A DNA stretch of 64,000 bases from Pseudomonas frederiksbergensis (lineage in GTDB: Bacteria > Pseudomonadota > Gammaproteobacteria > Pseudomonadales > Pseudomonadaceae). Position numbers and translations under genes: made by a program. The stretch covers positions 4,464,001 to 4,528,000 of the forward strand of contig NZ_CP142104.1 in assembly GCF_035751725.1 (NCBI RefSeq), read 5' to 3'. The notes below the pieces were generated by a model, which worked only from the letters and a program-made list of their open reading frames with translations, ran no database searches and had not been told where the DNA came from. Shown here piece by piece: positions 37,148-46,285 of the stretch. The stretch's first letter is position 1, and every line of letters begins with the position of its first letter.

Positions 37148-38140
37148 TCAGCGGCCATGCTGGTTGCGCCACCAGGCGCAGAATTCATCGAGCGCCGCCC
37201 ACAGGCTGACCTTCGGATCATAATCGAGATAATGCCGGGCACGAGTGATATCCAGGGTGAAATTGGTGCTCATGACTTGCATGCCCAGGCGCGACAGCGT
37301 CGGTTCAGGCCGTCCGGGCCAGATCGCGCAAAACCCTTCGTTAAGGGCCGCGACGCTGTAGGCCAGCCCATAAGAGCGGTAACGCCTGACCTGCGGGACT
37401 TCCATCTGCCGCATCACATAATTGACCACATCCCACAGCGGAACGGGCGCCCCGTTGCTGATGTTGTAGGCTTTTCCCAAGGCCGAATCGGTGGCCAGCA
37501 GGCTGCTCAGCAGCGCTTCGTTGAGGTTCTGTACGCTGGTGAAATCCACCTTGTTCAAGCCGTTGCCGATAATGGCCAGCCGCCCCTTGCGCTGCATTTT
37601 AAGCAGGCGCGGAAAGATGCTCATGTCGCCGGCGCCGGTGACGAATCGCGGACGCAAGGCCAGTACTTCCAGGCCGAACTCCTGGGCACCAAAGACTTTC
37701 TGCTCGGCCAGGTATTTGGTGGCGGCGTAGGGATGCTTGAAGCGTTTGGGCACCTGTTCCTCGGTCAATCCCAAGTGATCACGACCATCGAAGTAGATGG
37801 AGGGCGAGGAAAGGTGCACCAATCGCCGGACCTTCTGCTTGAGACAAGCCTCGACGATGTTTTCGGTGAGTTGGACATTGCCCTGGTGAAAGTCCTGGTA
37901 GCGTCCCCAGAGCCCCACCGAACCGGCGCAATGCACCACGGCGTCGACATCGCGGCACAGGTCGCGGGCCAGCATCGGGTCGCCCAGGTCGCCCGCGATG
38001 AATTCGGCGCCACGCGTCACCAGATGCTCGACGCTTTCAGCCCTGCGACCATTGACCCGAACCCCCAGGCCTTGCTCCAGGGCGAAACGCGCAAAGCGCC
38101 CGCCAATGAAGCCGCTTGCGCCGGTGACCAGAATTTTCAT
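37148..38140 (-). CDS. NAD(P)-dependent epimerase/dehydratase (3-beta-HSD-like extended SDR)
   Basis: 330 residues. Rossmann nucleotide motif GASGFIGGRF (7-16), GDLGDP near 50, VVHCAGSVGLWGR near 67-79, LSSPSIYFDG around 109-118, and the catalytic YAATK. The pattern HCAGSVGLWG and the absence of sugar-epimerase features place it near the 3-beta-hydroxysteroid dehydrogenase/sterol-decarboxylating group, though bacterial members act on other hydroxy-ketones. Substrate unknown. It is isolated; the neighbour upstream is the ArgP-like regulator gene on the same strand. Confidence 0.82.
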   Translation of the reverse strand: MKILVTGASGFIGGRFARFALEQGLGVRVNGRRAESVEHLVTRGAEFIAGDLGDPMLARDLCRDVDAVVHCAGSVGLWGRYQDFHQGNVQLTENIVEACLKQKVRRLVHLSSPSIYFDGRDHLGLTEEQVPKRFKHPYAATKYLAEQKVFGAQEFGLEVLALRPRFVTGAGDMSIFPRLLKMQRKGRLAIIGNGLNKVDFTSVQNLNEALLSSLLATDSALGKAYNISNGAPVPLWDVVNYVMRQMEVPQVRRYRSYGLAYSVAALNEGFCAIWPGRPEPTLSRLGMQVMSTNFTLDITRARHYLDYDPKVSLWAALDEFCAWWRNQHGR

Positions 38141-38196
38141 GAAGTGCTCCTAGACCAATTTCGAGCCACAAGCCACGAGCTGCGAGCCAGTTGCGA

Positions 38197-39093
38197 TCAG
38201 CTCAACACTTGCAGCTTGCTGCTTGCCGCTGCAATCAGTTGTTCGGTCAACAAACCGAGCAACTGACCGCCATTGCGCCAATGATGCCAGTACAGCGGCA
38301 CATCAATCGGCTTATCTGCCAGCAGTTCCACCAAGTCGCCGCGTGCCAGTGCCTCGCGCACTTGCAGCTCGGGCACCAGGCCCCAGCCAAGCCCTGCCTC
38401 GATGAGGCGAATGAAACCTTCGGACGATGGGCATAAATGATGTTCGAAGCCGCCCTCGACCCCGAGGGCAGCCAGGTACCGGTGCTGCAGGAAGTCATCC
38501 GGACCGAACACCAGGGCCGACGTGCGGGCCAGCAGGTCGGCACGCACCCCCTCGGGGAAATGCCGAGCGATAAAGGCGGGGCTGGCAAGCGCCCGGTAGC
38601 GCATGGCCCCCAATAACACGCTGCGCGCACCGGCCACGGGGCGCTCGCTCGCGCAGAGGCAAGCGGCGACTTCTCCGGCGCGCATCCGCTTGAGGCCTAC
38701 GGTCTGGTCTTCCACCACCAAATCGAGCAACACATGCTGCTCGGCACAGAACTCCCCCACCGCGCTGGCCCACCACGTGGCCAGGCTGTCGGCGTTGAGT
38801 GCGATGCGCAGGCGTTCCGGCCGTCCCTCTTCGTCCAGGGCGGGCACCTGGCTTTGCAGGTCGCGCTCCAGCAATCGGACCTGTTGCACGTGGTTGAGCA
38901 GCCGACGACCGATTTCGGTAGGCACCGGGGGCGTGGCACGCACCAGCACGGGCTGGCCGATTCGCGCTTCCAGCAGCTTTATCCGCTGGGAGATGGCTGA
39001 TTGCGACAATCCCAACACCTGCGCGGCTCGCTCGAAGCCTGCTTGCTCGACGACGGCTGCCAGGGCGGAAAGCAGTTTGTAGTCAAACATCAT
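38197..39093 (-). CDS. argP: LysR-family regulator ArgP/LysG-like
   Basis: 298 residues. N-terminal winged helix-turn-helix FERAAQVLGLSQSAISQRIKLLEARIG (~20-46), then the periplasmic-binding-like effector domain. Sequence MFDYKLLSALAAVVEQAGFE is characteristic of ArgP (IciA)/LysG, which sense lysine and arginine and activate an amino-acid exporter gene. That gene is divergent here at 39188, in the classic regulator-exporter arrangement with a 94-bp shared promoter region. Two adjacent ATG codons (39093, 39090) make the first residue uncertain. Confidence 0.88.
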   Translation of the reverse strand: MMFDYKLLSALAAVVEQAGFERAAQVLGLSQSAISQRIKLLEARIGQPVLVRATPPVPTEIGRRLLNHVQQVRLLERDLQSQVPALDEEGRPERLRIALNADSLATWWASAVGEFCAEQHVLLDLVVEDQTVGLKRMRAGEVAACLCASERPVAGARSVLLGAMRYRALASPAFIARHFPEGVRADLLARTSALVFGPDDFLQHRYLAALGVEGGFEHHLCPSSEGFIRLIEAGLGWGLVPELQVREALARGDLVELLADKPIDVPLYWHHWRNGGQLLGLLTEQLIAAASSKLQVLS

Positions 39094-39187
39094 TTTTCCT
39101 TATGGCCGATCAGCAAGATTGGTTTTTCTTATACATCTATGAGCCGGACAATGGCCAGCAATTGTGAACCATTGGAGTGACGACGCT

Positions 39188-39790
39188 ATGTGGCAAAGCT
39201 ATGTGAATGGCCTGCTGGTGGCCCTTGGATTGATCATGGCGATCGGCGCGCAGAACGCGTTTGTTGTCGCCCAGAGCCTGCGCCGCGAGCATCACTTGCC
39301 GGTGGCTGCGCTGTGCATCGCCTGCGATGCGCTGCTGGTCGCCGCCGGAGTGTTCGGCCTGGCGACGCTGTTGGCCCAGAGCCCGCTGCTGCTTTCGATC
39401 GCTCGTTGGGGCGGTGCTGCGTTCCTGCTCTGGTACGGCAGCCAGGCGCTGCGTCGGGCCTGTTCGAGACAGAGCCTGCAGCGCGATGACAAGCAGGTCG
39501 CGCGGTCCTTGGGAACCGTGCTGCTGAGCGCGCTGGCGGTCACGCTGCTCAACCCGCACGTGTACCTCGACACCGTGCTGCTGATCGGCTCCCTCGGCGC
39601 CCAGCAGAGCGTGCCTGGCGCCTATGTCGTGGGCGCGGCCAGTGCTTCGCTGTTGTGGTTTTCCACATTGGCCCTGGGCGCCGCATGGCTCGCCCCCTGG
39701 CTGGCCCGCCCCACGACCTGGCGCGTCCTCGACCTGCTGGTGGCGGTGATGATGTTCACGGTGGCAGCGCAACTGATCGTATCGGGCTGA
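39188..39790 (+). CDS. argO: LysE/ArgO-family basic amino-acid exporter
   Basis: 200 residues from the ATG at 39188, with GGAG nine bases before; a GTG at 39164 is less likely. Six membrane helices. MWQSYVNGLLVALGLIMAIG with GAQNAFVVAQSLRREHHL (residues ~16-37) is the LysE/ArgO signature, followed by CIACDALLVAAGVFG and LNPHVYLDTVLLIGSLG (~120-136). It exports lysine and/or arginine. Divergent from argP, which should activate it when basic amino acids accumulate. The symbol is by family; lysine or arginine preference is not readable from sequence. Confidence 0.85.
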   Translation: MWQSYVNGLLVALGLIMAIGAQNAFVVAQSLRREHHLPVAALCIACDALLVAAGVFGLATLLAQSPLLLSIARWGGAAFLLWYGSQALRRACSRQSLQRDDKQVARSLGTVLLSALAVTLLNPHVYLDTVLLIGSLGAQQSVPGAYVVGAASASLLWFSTLALGAAWLAPWLARPTTWRVLDLLVAVMMFTVAAQLIVSG

Positions 39791-39964
39791 TATTCCAAAC
39801 CGCTCTGGAACCTCTATTCCACACAGTTGTTGCGTGGTTATGCCGCACCCCCGGTGCTATGATCCGACTCCTGCGCCGCAAAGAGTACAAACTCCCCGGC
39901 GCTAGTCTGGCCGCCCGTGATCGGCCTTGCGCTCACCGCAACTGACCTGATTAGGAGAATCACC

Positions 39965-40561
39965 ATGGCTTTCGAATTGCCGCCGCTGCCGTACCCACAC
40001 GACGCACTGGCGCCACACATCTCCAAAGAAACGCTGGAATACCACCACGACAAGCACCACAACACCTATGTCGTGAACCTGAACAACCTGGTGCCCGGCA
40101 CCGAGTTCGAAGGCAAGACCCTGGAAGAAATCGTCAAGACTTCCTCGGGCGGTATCTTCAACAACGCCGCTCAGGTCTGGAACCACACCTTCTACTGGAA
40201 CTGCCTGACGCCTAACGGCGGCGGCGCACCTACCGGCGCGCTGGCTGAAGCCATCAACGCAGCCTTCGGTTCGTTCGACAAGTTCAAGGAAGAATTCAGC
40301 AAGACTTCCATCGGCACCTTCGGTTCCGGCTGGGGCTGGCTGGTCAAGAAAGCTGACGGTTCCCTGGCCCTGGCCAGCACCATCGGCGCCGGCAACCCGC
40401 TGACCAGCGGCGACACCCCGCTGCTGACCTGCGACGTCTGGGAACATGCGTACTACATCGACTACCGCAACGTGCGTCCGAAATACGTCGAGGCGTTCTG
40501 GAACCTGGTCAACTGGAAGTTCGTGGCTGAGCAGTTCGAAGGCAAGACCTTCACTGCGTAA
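39965..40561 (+). CDS. sodB: Iron superoxide dismutase SodB
   Basis: 198 residues from the ATG at 39965, preceded by AGGAGAATCACC. It dismutates superoxide in the cytoplasm. Metal ligands are His27 (EYHHDKHH), the His in [14 protein letters not shown] (~74), and Asp and His in [11 protein letters not shown] (~157/161). The Gln-His and FYWNC context together with FGSGWGWLV indicate the iron enzyme, not the manganese one. Usually expressed when iron is plentiful and lowered by PrrF small RNAs; no Fur box is seen here. A terminator follows. Confidence 0.95.
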   Translation: MAFELPPLPYPHDALAPHISKETLEYHHDKHHNTYVVNLNNLVPGTEFEGKTLEEIVKTSSGGIFNNAAQVWNHTFYWNCLTPNGGGAPTGALAEAINAAFGSFDKFKEEFSKTSIGTFGSGWGWLVKKADGSLALASTIGAGNPLTSGDTPLLTCDVWEHAYYIDYRNVRPKYVEAFWNLVNWKFVAEQFEGKTFTA

Positions 40562-40576
40562 GTTGTGATGCCAATG

Positions 40577-40616
40577 AAAACGGCGCTTTTCCGTCATGGA
40601 ATGCGCCGTTTTTTTT
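40577..40616 (+). terminator. Terminator after sodB
   Basis: AAAACGGCGC pairs with GCGCCGTTTT around a 16-base loop, followed by a total run of eight T. It is 15 bases after the sodB stop. Confidence 0.9.
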
Positions 40617-40879
40617 GCGCGGGTTTATTGCGCCCATTAAGGCTTTGCCGTCGGCAAATGACCTCGCGTCTGAAAACCAATAAAAAAACCCGCCAAGCCT
40701 CAAGTTGCAGGCCTCTCCAACCGAAACAATGGTCGTAGAGTAATCACTCTGCTAACACCGTATAACGGCCAGGTTTCAGGCGAAATCCCTTGTGTTTGAT
40801 TGTCCCTTTGACTGACATCACAGGATTGCCAATACTCATGGCAACTTGACGCTACCCGCACGGAACAAGGAATCCCTCT
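40617..40879. other. Upstream region of bifA
   Basis: The whole sodB-bifA gap is 318 bp; after the sodB terminator this remainder has an A-run (40681-40687) and no open frame with coding character. I see no convincing promoter hexamer pair. AAGGA at 40867-40871 serves the bifA start. Confidence 0.55.
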
Positions 40880-42931
40880 TTGAAGCTGGAACTCAAAAAC
40901 AGCTTGTCTGTGAAGTTGCTCCGGGTCGTGCTCCTCTCGGCGTTGATCGTTGGCATGGTGTTGAGCTGCGCCCAGATCGTTTTCGACGCCTACAAAACCA
41001 ACCGGGCCGTCGCCGAAGACGCCCAGCGCATCCTCGATATGTTCCGCGACCCGTCTACCCAGGCGGTCTACAGCCTCGACCGCGAGATGGGCATGCAGGT
41101 GATCGAAGGCCTGTTCCAGGACGAAGCCGTGCGCATGGCGTCCATCGGCCACCCGCGCGAAACCATGCTCGCCGAAAAAACCCGGCCCCTGCAGCAGTCC
41201 GAAAGCCGCTGGCTGACCGATCTGATCCTGGGCCAGGAACGAACCTTCACCACTCAACTGGTGGGCCGCGGGCCCTACAGCGAATATTACGGCGACCTGA
41301 GCATTACGCTGGACACCGCCACCTACGGCCAGGGTTTTATCGTCAGTTCAGTCATCATTTTCATTTCCGGAATGTTGCGCGCCCTGGCCATGGGCCTGGT
41401 GCTGTACCTGGTCTACCACTGGCTGCTCACCAAGCCACTGTCGCGAATCATCCAGCACCTGACCGAAATAAACCCCGACCGCCCCAGCGCCCACAAGATC
41501 CCACAACTACGGGGTCACGAGCACAACGAACTGGGCCTGTGGATCAACACTGCCAACCAGTTGCTGGCCTCTATCGAGCGCAATACCCACCTGCGCCATG
41601 AGGCGGAAAACAGCCTGTTGCGCATGGCCCAGTACGATTTCCTGACCGGCCTGCCCAACCGCCAGCAACTGCAACAGCAACTGGACAAGATCCTGGTGGA
41701 CGCCGGACGCCTGCAACGTCGCGTCGCGGTACTGTGCGTGGGGCTGGATGACTTCAAGAGCATCAACGAGCAGTTCAGCTACCAGACCGGTGACCAATTG
41801 CTGCTGGCCCTGGCCGATCGGCTGCGCGCCCACAGCGGACGCCTCGGCGCACTGGCGCGACTGGGGGGTGACCAGTTTGCGCTGGTCCAGGCCGATATCG
41901 AACAACCCTATGAGGCCGCAGAGCTGGCCCAGAGCATCCTCGATGACCTGGAAGCGCCGTTCGCGCTGGATGACCAGGAAATCCGCCTGCGGGCGACCAT
42001 CGGTATCACCCTGTTTCCCGAAGACGGCGACAGCACCGAGAAGCTGCTGCAAAAAGCCGAGCAGACCATGACCCTGGCCAAGACCCGGTCACGCAATCGC
42101 TACCAGTTCTACATCGCCAGCGTCGACAGTGAGATGCGCCGTCGTCGCGAGTTGGAAAAGGACCTGCGTGAAGCCCTGGCACGCGAGCAGTTCACTTTGG
42201 TGTACCAACCACAGATCAGCTATCGCGACTTGCGCGTGGTGGGCACCGAGGCGCTGATTCGCTGGCACCATCCTGAGCATGGTTTGGTGCCGCCTGACCT
42301 GTTCATTCCCCTGGCCGAACAGAACGGCACCATCATCGCCATCGGCGAATGGGTACTGGACCAGGCCTGCAAGCAGTTGCGCGACTGGCATGACCAAGGC
42401 TTCGTCGACCTGCGCATGGCGGTCAACCTGTCCACGGTGCAGTTGCACCACGCCGAACTGCCGCGGGTGGTGAACAACTTCCTGCAGATGTACCGCTTGC
42501 CGCCACGCAGCCTGGAACTTGAAGTCACCGAAACCGGGCTGATGGAAGACATTACCACCGCGGCCCAGCACCTGCTGAGCCTGCGCCGTTCCGGTGCGCT
42601 GATTGCCATCGATGATTTCGGCACCGGCTATTCGTCGCTGAGTTATCTCAAGAGCCTGCCGCTGGACAAGATCAAGATCGACAAGAGCTTCGTCCAGGAC
42701 CTGCTCGATGACGAAGACGATGCAACCATCGTCCGGGCGATCATCCAGCTGGGCAAGAGCCTGGGAATGCAGGTTATTGCCGAAGGCGTAGAGACGATCG
42801 AGCAAGAGGCCTACATCATTGCCGAGGGCTGCCATGAAGGCCAGGGCTACTACTACAGCAAACCCCTGCCGGCGCGGGAGCTGGGCCTTTATCTGAAACA
42901 GGCGGAGCGCATCAAGGCCTCCATCGTCTGA
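40880..42931 (+). CDS. bifA: Cyclic-di-GMP phosphodiesterase BifA (GGDEF-EAL)
   Basis: 683 residues from a TTG at 40880 (MKLELKNSLSVKLLR), with AAGGA eight bases upstream and no ATG that keeps the first membrane helix. Layout: membrane helix ~13-32, periplasmic sensor ~33-155, second helix ~158-180, HAMP-like linker, GGDEF domain ~245-410 with the degenerate motif GGDQF (329-333), EAL domain ~425-670 with intact TEALIRWHHP (Glu457-Leu459), DDFGTGYSSLSYLK and EGVET. The product lowers c-di-GMP and so promotes swarming and biofilm dispersal. Adjacent to sodB as in P. aeruginosa. Confidence 0.93.
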   Translation: MKLELKNSLSVKLLRVVLLSALIVGMVLSCAQIVFDAYKTNRAVAEDAQRILDMFRDPSTQAVYSLDREMGMQVIEGLFQDEAVRMASIGHPRETMLAEKTRPLQQSESRWLTDLILGQERTFTTQLVGRGPYSEYYGDLSITLDTATYGQGFIVSSVIIFISGMLRALAMGLVLYLVYHWLLTKPLSRIIQHLTEINPDRPSAHKIPQLRGHEHNELGLWINTANQLLASIERNTHLRHEAENSLLRMAQYDFLTGLPNRQQLQQQLDKILVDAGRLQRRVAVLCVGLDDFKSINEQFSYQTGDQLLLALADRLRAHSGRLGALARLGGDQFALVQADIEQPYEAAELAQSILDDLEAPFALDDQEIRLRATIGITLFPEDGDSTEKLLQKAEQTMTLAKTRSRNRYQFYIASVDSEMRRRRELEKDLREALAREQFTLVYQPQISYRDLRVVGTEALIRWHHPEHGLVPPDLFIPLAEQNGTIIAIGEWVLDQACKQLRDWHDQGFVDLRMAVNLSTVQLHHAELPRVVNNFLQMYRLPPRSLELEVTETGLMEDITTAAQHLLSLRRSGALIAIDDFGTGYSSLSYLKSLPLDKIKIDKSFVQDLLDDEDDATIVRAIIQLGKSLGMQVIAEGVETIEQEAYIIAEGCHEGQGYYYSKPLPARELGLYLKQAERIKASIV

Positions 42932-42967
42932 TCCTACTGCAAGCGCAACCCGACATTGCCTACAGAC

Positions 42968-42983
42968 GCCGCCGAAAGGCGGC
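42968..42983. terminator. Possible weak terminator hairpin after bifA
   Basis: GCCGCC-GAAA-GGCGGC, 37 bases after the stop, but without a T tract; may only slow transcription or shield the 3' end. Confidence 0.35.
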
Positions 42984-43029
42984 TACCTGCATTATCAAAT
43001 AAGAAATATTTACAGCCACAACCCTTTAC

Positions 43030-43056
43030 ACATAATGCAAATCTTTCGCATTATGT
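43030..43056. promoter_or_regulatory. Fur-box-like dyad upstream of the imelysin gene
   Basis: ACATAATGC (43030-43038) and GCATTATGT (43048-43056) form a perfect 9-bp dyad. Read as hexamers in the 6-6-1-6-6 Fur pattern, the outer two (CATAAT, ATTATG) each match the consensus at 5 of 6, the inner ones at 3-4 of 6. It lies 58 bp before the start at 43114. Confidence 0.5.
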
Positions 43057-43113
43057 CGCAGTTTTGCGCGACCTCGCGCCTGTCCCATTCATCACCGAAG
43101 CAGGATGTTCGCC

Positions 43114-44457
43114 ATGATTCGTATGCCTCTGGCTACCGCCAGTCTGTTGGCCATCGCTATTTCCCTCGCCGGTTGCGGCGAAGGCAAAGACAAGGCCGCC
43201 GCGCCGCAAGCGCCAACGCCGGCCGCCAGCACCGCTGCACCGGCGGCCCCCGCTGCCGCTGGCAAGATCGACGAAGCCGCCGCCAAGGCAGTTGTCGCGC
43301 ATTACGCCGACATCGTCTACGCCGTCTACAGCGATGCCGAATCCACCGCGAAAACCCTGCAAACCGCCGTCGACGCCTTCCTGGCCAAGCCGAACGCCGA
43401 TACCCTGAAAGCCGCGAAGGCTGCCTGGGTCGCCGCGCGCGTACCTTACCTGCAGAGCGAAGTGTTCCGCTTTGGCAACACCATCATCGATGACTGGGAA
43501 GGTCAACTGAACGCATGGCCCCTGGACGAAGGCCTGATCGACTACGTCGATAAATCCTACGAGCACGCCTTGGGTAACCCGGGTGCCACCGCCAACATCA
43601 TCGCCAATACCGAAGTCCAGGTCGGCGAAGACAAGGTCGACGTCAAGGACATCACCCCGGAAAAACTCGCCAGCCTGAACGAGCTGGGTGGTTCCGAGGC
43701 CAACGTTGCCACCGGCTACCACGCCATCGAATTCCTGCTGTGGGGCCAGGACCTCAACGGCACCGGCCCTGGCGCTGGCAATCGCCCGGCCTCCGACTAC
43801 CTGGAAGGCGCAGGCGCCACTGGTGGCCACAACGATCGTCGTCGTGCCTACCTGAAGTCCGTCACCCAGCTGCTGGTCAACGACCTGCAGGAAATGGTCG
43901 GCAACTGGAAGCCGAACGTGGCCGACAACTACCGCGCCACCCTGGAAGCCGAACCGGCCGAAAGCGGCCTGCGCAAGATGCTGTTCGGCATGGGCAGCCT
44001 GTCCCTGGGCGAACTGGCGGGCGAGCGCATGAAAGTCTCCCTGGAAGCCAACTCTCCGGAAGACGAACAGGATTGCTTCAGCGACAACACCCACAACTCG
44101 CACTTCTACGATGCCAAGGGTGTGCGTAACGTTTACCTGGGCGAATACACCCGCGTAGACGGCACCAAGCTGACCGGCGCCAGCCTGTCCTCCTTGGTGG
44201 CGAAAGCCGACCCGGCCGCCGACACCGCGCTCAAGGCCGACCTGGCCGATACCGAAGCCAAGATCCAGGTCATGGTCGATCACGCCAACAAGGGCGAGCA
44301 CTACGACCAACTGATCGCCGCCGGCAACACTGCGGGTAACCAGATCGTACGCGACGCCATCGCCGCGCTGGTCAAGCAGACCGGCTCGATCGAACAGGCC
44401 GCCGGCAAGCTGGGCATCAGCGACCTGAACCCGGACAGCGCTGATCACGAGTTCTGA
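43114..44457 (+). CDS. Imelysin-family lipoprotein (IrpA/IcmA-like)
   Basis: 447 residues from the ATG at 43114, for which AGGA is correctly spaced (the ATG at 43105 overlaps that site). Lipoprotein signal with lipobox SLAGC (Cys21), then an Ala/Pro-rich linker, then the imelysin (peptidase M75) fold. The GxHxxE motif is GYHAIEFLLWGQDL near residue 205, with EFRFGNTIIDDWEG-like text (VFRFGNTIIDDWEG) in the first helical half. Imelysins are iron-regulated periplasmic or outer-membrane proteins believed to take part in iron uptake; peptidase activity is doubtful. The Fur-like dyad upstream fits. In P. aeruginosa further iron genes follow; here they do not. Confidence 0.88.
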   Translation: MIRMPLATASLLAIAISLAGCGEGKDKAAAPQAPTPAASTAAPAAPAAAGKIDEAAAKAVVAHYADIVYAVYSDAESTAKTLQTAVDAFLAKPNADTLKAAKAAWVAARVPYLQSEVFRFGNTIIDDWEGQLNAWPLDEGLIDYVDKSYEHALGNPGATANIIANTEVQVGEDKVDVKDITPEKLASLNELGGSEANVATGYHAIEFLLWGQDLNGTGPGAGNRPASDYLEGAGATGGHNDRRRAYLKSVTQLLVNDLQEMVGNWKPNVADNYRATLEAEPAESGLRKMLFGMGSLSLGELAGERMKVSLEANSPEDEQDCFSDNTHNSHFYDAKGVRNVYLGEYTRVDGTKLTGASLSSLVAKADPAADTALKADLADTEAKIQVMVDHANKGEHYDQLIAAGNTAGNQIVRDAIAALVKQTGSIEQAAGKLGISDLNPDSADHEF

Positions 44458-44476
44458 TCAACGCCGGACGATTGAA

Positions 44477-44503
44477 AGAGGCGACCTTCGGGTCGCCTTT
44501 TTT
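44477..44503 (+). terminator. Terminator after the imelysin gene
   Basis: AGGCGACC, loop TTCG, GGTCGCCT, then a T tract. It separates the gene from the converging sigma-factor gene. Confidence 0.9.
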
Positions 44504-44556
44504 GTTTGACGTGTCTTCAGCGCACGGACATAAGGGACCCCTGTGCTCGGCCTCCC

Positions 44557-45792
44557 TTATTGCAACCCGGCAAGCCGGGCTTCGATAAACCGCCGCTCCG
44601 GCAACTGCTGCGTCAATTCAAGCGCACGTCGATACGCCGCCCTCGCCTCTTCCACCCGCCCGAGCTGTCGACAGAACTCCGCCCGCGCCGAATGGGCCAG
44701 GTGGTAGTCGTCCAGATCGCCCCGGCCGAGTATTCCATTGACCAAACTCAACCCAGCCTGCGGCCCGTCGCGCTTGGCGAGGGCGGCCGCGCGGTTGAGT
44801 TCGATGACCGGCGAAGGCAGTGCACGCAGCAGCACATCGTAGAGGCCGACGATCTGCGGCCAGTCGGTCTCCTGCGCTGTCGGCGCTTCGGCGTGCACCG
44901 CAGCGATCGCCGCTTGCAGGCAATAAGGTCCGAACCGCCGGGTATTGAGCGCGGCCTCGACCATGGCGCAACCCTCGGCAATCATTGCCTGATCCCACAG
45001 CGATCGGTCCTGCTCATCCAATAAAACCAGCTCACCGGCCATCGACATCCGCGCCGGTCGCCGCGATTCGTGCAACAGCATCAACGCCAGCAACCCCATG
45101 ACTTCGGCTTCCGGCAACAGCTCCACCAGCAGGCGCGCCAGGCGTATGGCTTCGCGGGTCAGGTCTTCGCGGATCAACTCGGCGCCCATCGACGCCGAGT
45201 ACCCCTCGTTGAAGACCAGGTAAATCACGCGCAGGACACTGTCGAGTCGTTCGGGCAATTCCGTGCGGGACGGCACCTGGTAGGGAATCTTCGCATCGCG
45301 GATCTTCGCCTTGGCCCGCACGATGCGCTGGGCAATGGCCGCTGGCGCGGCAAGAAAGGCGTGGGCGATCTCCTCGGTGGTCAGGTCACACACTTCACGC
45401 AGCGTCAGCGGCACCTGCGCGTCAGCCGCCAGGGCCGGGTGGCAACAGGTGAAAATCAGCCGCAGGCGATCGTCCTCCACGTCTTCATCACTCCACTCGG
45501 CCTGCTCCAATGCCTCGATCTGTGCAATCAACATCGGCTGCGACGCCACGAAGCGCGCCCGCCGACGCAGGCTGTCGATCGCCTTGAAACGCCCGGCCGA
45601 TACCAGCCAGGCCCGCGGATTGTCCGGTACTCCGTCGCGCTGCCAGCGCTCGACCGCGATGAAGAAGGCCTCGTGCAGGGCTTCTTCAGCGAGGTCGAAA
45701 TCCCCCAGCAGGCGAATCAAGGTTGCCAGGATTCGCCGCGAGTCCTGCCGGTAGACCTGCTCGACCCGTGCCTTGACCGCTTCGGCCGACAT
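44557..45792 (-). CDS. ECF sigma factor of the ECF42 type with C-terminal TPR-like extension
   Basis: 411 residues from the ATG at 45790-45792 (MSAEAVKARVEQVYRQDSRR); a TTG 16 codons upstream has no ribosome binding site. Sigma region 2 spans ~15-85 (DFDLAEEALHEAFFIAVERW, NPRAWLVSAGRFKAID), region 4 ~115-175 (LTLREVCDLTTEEIAHAFL, AIAQRIVRAKAKIRD). A ~230-residue C-terminal extension ends in a TPR-like helical repeat (YHLAHSARAEFCRQLGRVEEARAAYRRALEL). This is the ECF42 layout, always found with DGPF (YCII) proteins and without an anti-sigma factor, exactly as here. The extension is required for activity in studied members. Last of a three-gene leftward set. Confidence 0.9.
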   Translation of the reverse strand: MSAEAVKARVEQVYRQDSRRILATLIRLLGDFDLAEEALHEAFFIAVERWQRDGVPDNPRAWLVSAGRFKAIDSLRRRARFVASQPMLIAQIEALEQAEWSDEDVEDDRLRLIFTCCHPALAADAQVPLTLREVCDLTTEEIAHAFLAAPAAIAQRIVRAKAKIRDAKIPYQVPSRTELPERLDSVLRVIYLVFNEGYSASMGAELIREDLTREAIRLARLLVELLPEAEVMGLLALMLLHESRRPARMSMAGELVLLDEQDRSLWDQAMIAEGCAMVEAALNTRRFGPYCLQAAIAAVHAEAPTAQETDWPQIVGLYDVLLRALPSPVIELNRAAALAKRDGPQAGLSLVNGILGRGDLDDYHLAHSARAEFCRQLGRVEEARAAYRRALELTQQLPERRFIEARLAGLQ

Positions 45793-45884
45793 CAATCGGG
45801 ATGGCCTTGGATTGACGGACTGTTGAATCGTGTGGAGCAAGCTGGCTCAAGACTCATGGAGGCGATCCTGTCGATGACCATTGT

Positions 45885-46229
45885 TCAGACATTCAGTTGG
45901 CGTACCGGCCGGACCTCGACGCAGCCAACCCGGGCCGCCGGTATGTTGCCGGCGACCTGGATGGCTTCGTTCAAGTCCTTGGCGTCGATCAGGTAGAAGC
46001 CCGCCAGTTGTTCCTTGGTTTCGGCGAACGGGCCGTCGGTGATCGACAGCTTGCCGCCGCGCATGCGCACCGTGGTGGCGGTCTGCACCGACTCCAGGGC
46101 TTCGGCCGCAACCATCCGGCCGCTGCGCTGGATCGATTCGGCGTAGTCCATGCACTCGGCGTCCTCGGGACTGTCCGCCGAGTTATGCAGGACCTGTTCG
46201 TTGCTGTAAACCAGGCATAAATACTTCAT
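45885..46229 (-). CDS. YCII/DGPF-domain protein
   Basis: 114 residues from the ATG at 46227-46229 with GGAG upstream. The text MKYLCLVYSNEQ and ITDGPFAETKEQLAGFYLID contains the DGPF motif after which this YCII-related group is named. The ferredoxin-like fold may carry a small enzymatic or ligand-binding site; its biochemical role is unknown. DGPF genes are the diagnostic neighbours of ECF42 sigma factors. It lies 92 bp before the sigma gene and 56 bp after the SnoaL-like gene. Confidence 0.9.
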   Translation of the reverse strand: MKYLCLVYSNEQVLHNSADSPEDAECMDYAESIQRSGRMVAAEALESVQTATTVRMRGGKLSITDGPFAETKEQLAGFYLIDAKDLNEAIQVAGNIPAARVGCVEVRPVRQLNV

Positions 46230-46285
46230 GGAAAGCTCCGTGATCAGGCTGATCGACAAGGATGGCAGAAGCGAACCGCAGCCGC

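Noticed and set aside
39827..39863. Sigma-70 promoter for sodB (TTGTTG/TTGCGT with TATGAT)
   Set aside because: Spacing between the hexamers is 22 bases or more, too long; not reported.
46253..46258. Second minus-strand TGTCGA before the DGPF gene
   Set aside because: No CGA(T/C) at a suitable distance downstream, so it is not counted as an ECF42 promoter.
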